A stretch of 64,000 nucleotides of DNA from Desulfosporosinus sp. FKB (GTDB taxonomy: Bacteria > Bacillota > Desulfitobacteriia > Desulfitobacteriales > Desulfitobacteriaceae), in NCBI RefSeq assembly GCF_002196705.1, contig NZ_NADJ01000037.1, forward strand, positions 248,001 through 312,000, in the 5' to 3' direction. The notes beneath the pieces are model-generated. The model made no database searches. It was not told the DNA's origin and saw only the letters and a program-made list of their open reading frames with translations. The position numbers were made by a program, and so were the translations under genes. Shown one piece after another: positions 18,340-25,155 of this stretch (position 1 is its first letter; every line of letters starts with the position of its first letter).

Positions 18340-20103
18340 TTAATCAGTGATGCTTCTTGGCATCGCCGAACTTTCTTTTTCATAAAATTTCAGCTTTCGT
18401 ACAACGGTAGATTGATTAATACCTAACATCGAAGCTGCTTTTCTTGTACTTTTAGTCAAATGATAGGCCTGTAAGATCATTTTCTTCTCTGTTTCGGCTA
18501 AGGCATCCTTTAAACGATAAAGCGGAGGCGTATCTGAAACAGTTCTTTCTTTGCTGCCATTAAATAAAGAAGAATCGATCCATTCGTCAGGGCTTAAAAT
18601 TACCATTCGTTCAATGGTGTTTTCGAGTTCTCGAATGTTTCCTGGCCAATCGTGTTCGGTAAAAGCTTGCATAAGTACAGGAGGAATTTTGCGATTAAGG
18701 TTATATTTCTTAGAGTATTTTCCAATGAAGTACTCCACTAACATTGGAATATCTGTTACACGTTCACGGAGAGGCGGAACATAAATATTTACAACATTTA
18801 AACGATAAAAGAGATCGTGGCGAAACGTCCCCTCTTTGACCATTTGTTCTAAGTTTCGGTTTGTTGCTGTAATCAGTCGCACATCAACAGGAATACTCTG
18901 CGTCCCACCCAGGCGAGTAATCTCCTTTTCTTGAATCACTCTTAATAACTTAACTTGAAGATCAAGAGGAAGTTCTCCCACTTCATCGAGGAATAAGGTT
19001 CCGTTTAAAGCAAGTTCAAAGATTCCAGGTTTCCCCTTCTTTGAGGCCCCTGTAAAGGCTCCTTCCTCATAGCCAAATAGTTCAGACTCTATCAGACTTG
19101 GTGATAGAGCTCCACAATTAATTTTAATAAAAGGCCCGGTGGATCGTTTACTTGATTCGCGAATCATCCGAGTTATAATTTCCTTGCCTACGCCAGATTC
19201 CCCGGTTATTAGTACATTTGTATCCACTCGCGCCACACGAATGGATAATTCCACTACTTTACGGATTTCAGGGCTATTAAAGATAAAGCCGTCCTCAAGT
19301 GCTTTTATTTTTAAACGTGATAGTTCAGAACGATAGCTATCCATCTCTTGAGAGAATTTGTGAAGATTTCGTCTTAGGGAATTTAGTTCAGTGAGGTCTC
19401 TTATATTAGCAATGACACGTACTATCTTTCCATTAATATTAAAAACGGGGGTTCCTGTAAACAGAATTTCTCTGCCATTAATTTCTTGAATCATAGTAGC
19501 GGAGTCAAGAGTTTGGAGTACTTTTGATGTGACAAGTTCTGATAAGTAACCTTTTGTGACGAGTTCTGTTACAGGTTGTTCTGTAAAATTCTCTTCAAGG
19601 GGAATGCCAAGCATTAATCGGTATGCCTTGTTCATGCGGATAATGAAGCCTTTACCATCTGTAATCACTAAACCATCAGCCGAAGAATCGATCAAGGCGC
19701 TTAGTTCGCTATACAGCTCTTGAACAGAATGTAATTGGTGAGAGACCAATTCCAGATCAGTAATATCTGTAAAAGAACCTACTGCTCCGGTTATTTGCCG
19801 ATTAATTATAATGGGAGTGCGATTGGTTAATACTGTTTTGTCTCCGATCTGCATCTTAACCCCATATTGGGGCTTAGCACTATGTAAAACATCTTTGATC
19901 TTAGACAAAGGAATAAGTTCATTAACATCACACCCAATAACTTCTTCCCCGCATCCCATAAACTTCTTGCCATTTTCGTTGATAAACGTTATTTTTCCAT
20001 TTATGTCAACAGCGATAATTCCAGTATGGATTGAGTCAAGCACAGCTCGAAGTTCATTGATCAGAGCTCTTAGATTCTTGCACTCTGTACTTTCACTGCT
20101 CAT
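18340..20103 (-). CDS. sigma-54-dependent activator with two PAS domains
   Basis: About 587 residues: PAS domains at about 15-115 and 130-240, then an AAA+ domain (Walker A GESGVGKE, sigma-54 contact loop GAFTGA, Walker B LFLDEVGELP), and a C-terminal Fis-type HTH (AASMLGINQSTVVRK). It lacks a receiver domain, so a small ligand is probably sensed by the PAS domains. ATG 20103 is chosen because GGGGG lies about 7 nt before it; the TTG at 20118 overlaps that site. The intact sigma-54 promoter next door makes the mutase operon its likely target. Confidence 0.9.
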   Translation of the reverse strand: MSSESTECKNLRALINELRAVLDSIHTGIIAVDINGKITFINENGKKFMGCGEEVIGCDVNELIPLSKIKDVLHSAKPQYGVKMQIGDKTVLTNRTPIIINRQITGAVGSFTDITDLELVSHQLHSVQELYSELSALIDSSADGLVITDGKGFIIRMNKAYRLMLGIPLEENFTEQPVTELVTKGYLSELVTSKVLQTLDSATMIQEINGREILFTGTPVFNINGKIVRVIANIRDLTELNSLRRNLHKFSQEMDSYRSELSRLKIKALEDGFIFNSPEIRKVVELSIRVARVDTNVLITGESGVGKEIITRMIRESSKRSTGPFIKINCGALSPSLIESELFGYEEGAFTGASKKGKPGIFELALNGTLFLDEVGELPLDLQVKLLRVIQEKEITRLGGTQSIPVDVRLITATNRNLEQMVKEGTFRHDLFYRLNVVNIYVPPLRERVTDIPMLVEYFIGKYSKKYNLNRKIPPVLMQAFTEHDWPGNIRELENTIERMVILSPDEWIDSSLFNGSKERTVSDTPPLYRLKDALAETEKKMILQAYHLTKSTRKAASMLGINQSTVVRKLKFYEKESSAMPRSITD

Positions 20104-20348
20104 TAAAGGTTCCCCCAATCGCTAAATATCGCATCTTTGTTCGATTCAAAAATACCTAAAATAGTCCAATTTTAGAACTGAAGTTTAAAGGTTCTTAATT
20201 CTCCTTCTTCAAAGAAGTTCTTAAACCCTGCAATTTATCAGAATATTTCTACTCAACGAAAAGAGCACGTATTGAGGCATAGCGTCAAATAATTGGGTAC
20301 ATACTTTTTCCCAACATGTTTTCGAGTATTTACTCTCTTATTACCCAA
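20104..20348. other. intergenic stretch with no gene seen
   Basis: AT-rich sequence upstream of the sigma-54 activator. No reading frame with a ribosome site and no clear promoter was found. Confidence 0.5.
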
Positions 20349-20376
20349 AACTAGGCGCTCATTAAGGCGCCTAGTT
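20349..20376. terminator. strong bidirectional hairpin terminator
   Basis: Perfect 10-bp stem AACTAGGCGC / GCGCCTAGTT with an 8-nt loop. T-rich sequence follows on the plus strand, and TTTTGGG follows on the minus strand. It is the first terminator downstream of the candidate selenoprotein gene. Confidence 0.75.
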
Positions 20377-20475
20377 TGTCTTTATATATTAATTTTCACT
20401 TATGACTATAATAAAACAAAGACCTCAAGATTTATTCTCCTGATGCCTTTGTTATTTATCAGCCCGATTATCTCT

Positions 20476-20568
20476 CTACAAAAAAATGGCCTGACTTGTG
20501 TATAGAGTGTATCCGTCCTTGGAGGCAACAATATAGTAATCCATGGCAGGGAAAGACCATAAGGCCAT
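20476..20568 (-). CDS. possible 30-residue small protein
   Basis: ATG 20568 preceded by GGTGGAG at 3-4 nt; 30 codons ending in TAG at 20476. The peptide is rich in aromatic residues (FPAMDYYIVASKDGYTLYT) and has no recognised family. It begins 17 bp after the stop of the candidate selenoprotein frame, so it could be co-translated, but it could equally be chance or a gene remnant. Confidence 0.3.
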   Translation of the reverse strand: MALWSFPAMDYYIVASKDGYTLYTSQAIFL

Positions 20569-20585
20569 AGGCTCCACCCTTCACA

Positions 20586-21050
20586 TCACTGGTCTGCGGG
20601 TTCTGTTCGTAAAGCGAGACTTTTGGCAATCACCGATTGCACAACAGAAGAACATCAGCTGCCTGCAGGATTTTTAGTTAGACATTCACGTCCAGTATTA
20701 GCTCCTGTATGGTTTTTAATATCTTCCAATGAAGAACAACATTTAGCTACAGCCACATGATATAAGATTTCATCCTCCGTAACATTTGCACAATAACAAA
20801 TTGGAACGGGGGGAGGAACTTCCTTAAACCAGATCTTGTTAATCAATTGTTCTTGAAGGATTGTTTTCCCGTCTTGAGTATAATAGGCAACATCGCATTC
20901 GGGAGTTCTACACAAGAAAAACTGTTCGCCTTCAACTTTAAAACCCCGTTTTACCTGATGCTTGACCGTTACTTTGCGAACCTTCTGCCCTATCCCACGA
21001 CAAATAGGGCAAACAGGAACTATTTTTATATTCGTTGTAAATTCAATCAT
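20586..21050 (-). CDS. CopZ-N/BFD-like [2Fe-2S] protein, candidate selenoprotein (TGA at 20657-20655)
   Basis: N-terminal zinc-ribbon-like part (CPICRGIG, then FLCRTPECDVAYY) and a C-terminal BFD-like [2Fe-2S] part (ICYCANVTEDEI, TGANTGRECLTKNPAGS), the pattern of iron-sulfur metallochaperones related to the CopZ N-terminus. The frame meets TGA after residue 131. Relatives continue NPxGxCC followed by a V/I-rich helix. Here the sequence after TGA reads CSSVVQSVIAKSLAL in the same frame and stops at 20586, so TGA takes the place of the first Cys of the CC pair. A hairpin with a GGU loop follows 14 nt later. Read as Sec132 the protein has 154 residues; otherwise it is a truncated 131-residue protein. 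The selenocysteine reading is an inference. Confidence 0.7.
20623..20644 (-). promoter_or_regulatory. SECIS-like hairpin after the in-frame TGA
   Basis: On the mRNA strand GCAATC GGT GATTGC forms a perfect 6-bp stem with a GGU loop (20640-20626). It is extended by UUG/CAA below a single bulged U. The loop begins 20 nt after the TGA, inside the 16-37 nt range usual for bacterial SECIS elements. Confidence 0.65.
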
Positions 21051-21339
21051 AGTGTATCATTTCCTTCTTTAGGTCTAAGTATAGTCTCCGTCTAACCGCT
21101 GTTGGAGTCAAACATAACTTGACATAGTTTCGTTTTATTCAAATTTATATTGACTGTATACTATTGTCAAGATTTATTCCAAAAGGAGAAGAATTATCTT
21201 TTAGTCTAATAATAATTCAATGCGAATTCTGATCTGGATTATTAAAAAGTAAATAGATCTTTCTTCCCGTCGGGGATTAGACAGTTTCAATATTTTTACA
21301 TTAAGCATATTCTATAGAAAAAAGAATAACGGAGTTAAA

Positions 21340-22245
21340 ATGGAAAAGAACTTAAAAATACGAAAAGCCGTTATCCCCGCTGCAGGGTTAGGTACTCGTT
21401 TTCTACCTTTTACTAAATCCCAACCTAAAGAAATGTTGCCTATAGTCGATAAACCAACTATTCAGTTCATTGTTGAAGAAGCTGTAAGTTCAGGAATTGA
21501 TAACATTATTATTATTACTGGACGAAATAAACGAGCCATAGAGGATCATTTTGATTATTCTATTGAGCTAGAAACTTTTTTGAAAAACAGCGGAAAACAG
21601 GATCTTCTAGGTATTGTCCAAGATATTTCAAAGTTAGCTGAGATTCACTACATTCGGCAAAAGGAAGCGCTAGGTTTGGGTCATGCTATATACACCGCAC
21701 GAAAATTCATCGGAAATGAGCCTTTTGCCGTGCTCCTGGGAGATGACATTATTCACTCAAAAATCCCCTGTATACAACAAATGATTAAGGTCTATGAAAA
21801 GTACGGTGCCCCAGTTCTCGGAGTCCAAAAGGTTCCGCGAGAAGATGTCTCCAAATATGGTATTGTTGATGGAGAATTGAAATGCGATCGAATTTATAAG
21901 GCACGAAGCCTCATTGAAAAACCCAACCCAGAGGATTCTCCTGCTACACGTTTAGCGATTATGGGCCGGTATATCATTAGTCCAGAAATCTTTGACATTT
22001 TAGAAACCCTTGCTCCTGGAAAGAGCGGCGAAATACAACTGACTGACGGTTTACGAAAGCTTAGTAAAAAGCGTGAAGTTCTTGCCTATGATTTTGTAGG
22101 TCGTCGATATGATGTAGGCGATAAATTTGGTTTTCTCCAGGCTAATATCGAGTATGGATTACGAAGTGAGGAATTCTCAGACAAACTTCTGCAATATTTG
22201 CGAGGATTAGTATTTAATCCTAATATAAACTACTTGGAGTCATAA
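21340..22245 (+). CDS. galU: UTP--glucose-1-phosphate uridylyltransferase
   Basis: Makes UDP-glucose from glucose-1-phosphate and UTP. 301 residues, the usual GalU length, with the nucleotide-binding GLGTRFLPFTKSQPKEMLP, the metal-site GDD (LLGDDIIHS) and the late LTDGLRKL segment. RBS CGGAG before ATG. It supplies the substrate for the UDP-glucose dehydrogenase encoded on the opposite strand nearby. Confidence 0.95.
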   Translation: MEKNLKIRKAVIPAAGLGTRFLPFTKSQPKEMLPIVDKPTIQFIVEEAVSSGIDNIIIITGRNKRAIEDHFDYSIELETFLKNSGKQDLLGIVQDISKLAEIHYIRQKEALGLGHAIYTARKFIGNEPFAVLLGDDIIHSKIPCIQQMIKVYEKYGAPVLGVQKVPREDVSKYGIVDGELKCDRIYKARSLIEKPNPEDSPATRLAIMGRYIISPEIFDILETLAPGKSGEIQLTDGLRKLSKKREVLAYDFVGRRYDVGDKFGFLQANIEYGLRSEEFSDKLLQYLRGLVFNPNINYLES

Positions 22246-22260
22246 TAAAATAAAACTTAA

Positions 22261-22305
22261 GGGATGGTCCAAGAGATTTGGGCCATCCCCTTCGATTATT
22301 TTTTT
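22261..22305 (+). terminator. intrinsic terminator of galU
   Basis: 12-bp stem GGGATGGTCCAA / TTGGGCCATCCC with one G-U pair (22261-22289), followed by a T7 run. Confidence 0.88.
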
Positions 22306-22346
22306 AACTATTTTAATGATATATCCTAACGTAAAAGTTTAAATAG

Positions 22347-22673
22347 TTAATTGTTGTTAATAACATTAACTCGACGTCCGGATGCACTTGTTACTAGAGT
22401 GTTTTCGTAGTTATTTTTTTCTGCCACTACCTCGTCCTTGTCATCGTCCTGGTTCTGGTCATCGTCGTCATCGTCATCGTCGTCATCATCGTCATCATCG
22501 TCATCATCGTCATCATCGTCTTGGTCTATCTCTTCGACTTCCTCTTCAATCGTTTCATTAACAAAATCGAATTTATAGACTTGACCATCCGTAAACTTTA
22601 CCTTTACTTTATCTAGCTCTTTTCCATTAGACATTGTACTTTGAACCTGTTTCATTAATTCATCCTTGTTCAT
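22347..22673 (-). CDS. acidic protein with a poly-aspartate tract
   Basis: About 108 residues. An N-terminal beta-rich segment (VKVKFTDGQVYKFDFV) and a Glu-rich stretch are followed by about 21 consecutive Asp, encoded by a GAT/GAC trinucleotide tract (about 22455-22520), a second acidic patch and the tail SGRRVNVINNN. ATG 22673 is chosen: GGGAAGGTGG lies 7 nt upstream, and the longer frame has no ribosome site. Unknown family. A Ca2+- or cation-binding or coat-associated role would fit the spore-coat-like neighbours but is a guess. Confidence 0.7.
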   Translation of the reverse strand: MNKDELMKQVQSTMSNGKELDKVKVKFTDGQVYKFDFVNETIEEEVEEIDQDDDDDDDDDDDDDDDDDDDDDQNQDDDKDEVVAEKNNYENTLVTSASGRRVNVINNN

Positions 22674-22785
22674 GTTTTTTCCACCTTCCCATAAAATAAC
22701 ATTTTGCGTTTCCATGAAATCGATAGAAGGACTTGCTAGCTTATTATATGATCAATGTTTGTCAGTGGTGATTTAAACCATTTCC

Positions 22786-23724
22786 TCAGTTTTTATAAAA
22801 ATTATTGATCTGTCTGGTAAGGCCGTTTTTTAAGGAAGTTACGGGATCGTAATTAAGAAGCCGTTGTGCTTTTGATATATCCGCCCACGTATTTCTCGGT
22901 TCACCCTTAAGCCCTTCATTAAATTCTAGGTTTGCCTTTTTGCCAATTATCTTTTCCAACTGCTTAATAACTTGTAAAACTGACGCACGTTCTCTGCCAC
23001 CGAGATTAATTGTTTCACCGATCACGTTCTCTGCCTGTAGAACTGCAACAGTCCCATCTACGCAATCGCTGACAAAGGTAAAATCTCGCGTTTGATTTCC
23101 ATCTCCATATATTTGTAGGGTTTCATCATTAAGGATCCCTTTGATAAAGCGGTGAAAGGCCATATCTGAGCGTTGTCTTGGTCCATAGACGGTAAAATAT
23201 CTTAATATTACAATTGGGATGTTATAACTTGTTTGGTATACCCTACAAAGATGTTCTGCAGTAAGCTTACTCACGCCATAGGGCGATAGCGGATTTGGAA
23301 TGGATTCCTCTGTAACTTTCCCCACCTTTTCCCCATAAACCGATGAAGTTGAAATATAGATAAATTTTTGAACGGGGAATTCGCGTACAGCTTCTAATAA
23401 GGTCTGAGTGGCTGAGATATTATGATTAACATAGTCCTTAAAGTCGGTTCCCCAACTTGTGCGCACCCCTGGCATGCCTGCTAGATGGTAGACGGCATCG
23501 ACTCCGTCTAAAATTTTCATTAAATCCGCTTCACGAAGATCTACCTGATAAAATTTAAAACGTGAATTTAAAAGTAATTCCTTGAGATTCCTCTGTTTAG
23601 TTTGGTTCAGGGAAGAATTAATAAAACCGTCAATTCCAACGACCTCAGTATTGTTCAATTGAAGTAACCGCTCGCACAGATGCGAACCAATAAAACCCGC
23701 TGCTCCTGTAACGAGAATCCTCAT
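22786..23724 (-). CDS. NAD-dependent nucleotide-sugar epimerase (UDP-glucuronate 4-epimerase-like)
   Basis: 312 residues of the extended SDR family: NAD-binding GAAGFIGSHLCE, STSSVYG, catalytic YGVSK, and the substrate loop VYGPRQRSDMAFHRFI. It overlaps the UDP-glucose dehydrogenase gene by 4 bp, so its substrate is probably the UDP-glucuronate made by that enzyme; UDP-glucose 4-epimerase activity cannot be excluded by eye. Confidence 0.88.
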   Translation of the reverse strand: MRILVTGAAGFIGSHLCERLLQLNNTEVVGIDGFINSSLNQTKQRNLKELLLNSRFKFYQVDLREADLMKILDGVDAVYHLAGMPGVRTSWGTDFKDYVNHNISATQTLLEAVREFPVQKFIYISTSSVYGEKVGKVTEESIPNPLSPYGVSKLTAEHLCRVYQTSYNIPIVILRYFTVYGPRQRSDMAFHRFIKGILNDETLQIYGDGNQTRDFTFVSDCVDGTVAVLQAENVIGETINLGGRERASVLQVIKQLEKIIGKKANLEFNEGLKGEPRNTWADISKAQRLLNYDPVTSLKNGLTRQINNFYKN

Positions 23725-25004
23725 CGTCTACCCACCCCCAGATAAATAAGGCCATTTTTTCGAATCGTTTCAGCATCTAAGCAGTTTCTAGCATCGAGAA
23801 TAATTGACCCGCTCATTCTCGACTTGACTTCTGCCCAATTTGAATTGAGAAATTGTTCCCATTCTGTGGCAATAATCAAAGCATCTGAATTGGTGATCGA
23901 TTCGTTCTGGTTAGCATGAGAACATATGGCAGGTAATTGAAGCTGAACTATTGGATCATAAGTGTGAACGTTCGCTCCTTTGTTGACTAATTCACTTATT
24001 AAGGCTATGGCTGGAGAGAAACGCAAATCATCAGTATTTGGCTTAAATGTTACTCCCCAAACCGTTATTCTCTTACCTTTAAAATCTGGCAAGTGTGTGT
24101 TAAGTTTCTTCAAGTATAACTCAACCTGAGTATTGTTAATTTCCAATACAGCGTCAAGCAGCCTTGTGTCCACGTTCTTTCTCTGAGCGGAATACATAAG
24201 GGATCTAAGATCTTTAGGTAGACATGAACCTCCAAAACCCAAGCCGGCTTTTAAGAAATCCCTGCCAATTCTTGGATCTGTCCCTAACCCAAGAGCAACA
24301 TCCGAATACTCTACGTTATAAGCATCACATATTCTTGCTGTTTCATTGGCAAATGAAATTTTTGTGGCTAAAAAGGCATTGCTTGCATATTTGATCATTT
24401 CTGCACCTGTTAAACTAGTAAAAATCACTGGAGCTCTTCCACTTTGATATAATTTTTTTAAAACTTTAATTGGCCTTTTGGTTCTTGTTCCAAATACTAT
24501 TTTGTTGGGGTGGAAAATGTCCCATAAGGCTATACCTTCTCTTAGAAACTCCGGATTTGAAACAATATCAAATAGTTTTTCATCAATACCCTCATCTAGG
24601 AATCGTTGGTGAATCCATTCATTCGTTCCGGGAGGAACAGTACTTTTGGTAATGACAATCTTGTAATCTTGAATTGTCGAATGAACAACCTCAATAACAT
24701 TATGAATATAACCAAGATCACTGCTGCCATCCTTTTTAGGTGGTGTACCTACGGCGATTTGAATAATTTGATTGTTTTTAATACCTTCTTTTACATCAAA
24801 GGAAAAATGAAGATTACCATTTTGGACATTTTTCCGAATTAATTCTTCTAATCCGGGTTCATAGATTGGGATCAACCCCTGATTAAGCATATCAATTTTG
24901 GATTGTTCGATATCGACACATAATACGTCATGTCCAAATTCTGCTAAAGCAGCAGCAGTTGTCAATCCCACATAACCAGCACCTACGATACATATATTCA
25001 TCAT
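23721..25004 (-). CDS. UDP-glucose 6-dehydrogenase
   Basis: Oxidises UDP-glucose to UDP-glucuronate with two NAD+. 427 residues: N-terminal NAD domain GAGYVGLTTAA, catalytic Cys in GFGGSCLPKDLR, and the C-terminal UDP-binding domain starting near KGKRITVWGVTFKPNTDD. It shares a 4-bp overlap with the downstream epimerase and uses the product of nearby galU. Start ATG 25004 or the next ATG at 25001. Confidence 0.94.
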   Translation of the reverse strand: MMNICIVGAGYVGLTTAAALAEFGHDVLCVDIEQSKIDMLNQGLIPIYEPGLEELIRKNVQNGNLHFSFDVKEGIKNNQIIQIAVGTPPKKDGSSDLGYIHNVIEVVHSTIQDYKIVITKSTVPPGTNEWIHQRFLDEGIDEKLFDIVSNPEFLREGIALWDIFHPNKIVFGTRTKRPIKVLKKLYQSGRAPVIFTSLTGAEMIKYASNAFLATKISFANETARICDAYNVEYSDVALGLGTDPRIGRDFLKAGLGFGGSCLPKDLRSLMYSAQRKNVDTRLLDAVLEINNTQVELYLKKLNTHLPDFKGKRITVWGVTFKPNTDDLRFSPAIALISELVNKGANVHTYDPIVQLQLPAICSHANQNESITNSDALIIATEWEQFLNSNWAEVKSRMSGSIILDARNCLDAETIRKNGLIYLGVGRR

Positions 25005-25155
25005 CCTGCAAACCCACTCTCATTTCTGTCGATTACTCCAGTTTATTTTCGACAAGGTGGTCGTGTTCCATATTTTGGCATAATTATCTAGACCCATTTT
25101 TTAAATTGAAGAATATTTTATAACAGTGGTTTTTTAGAATAATGGGGGTGGAGTT

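Noticed and set aside
20624-20641. TTGGCAATCACCGATTGC as a sigma-54 promoter on the plus strand
   Set aside because: Spacing between GG and GC is 12 instead of 10, and the sequence is the two arms of the SECIS-like hairpin.
20586-20657. TGA as a simple nonsense mutation of the CopZ-like gene
   Set aside because: Not fully excluded, but the in-frame homologous continuation and the well-placed hairpin make recoding the better reading.
22455-22520. Trinucleotide tract as non-coding satellite
   Set aside because: It stays in frame within a gene with a strong ribosome site and sensible flanking protein sequence.
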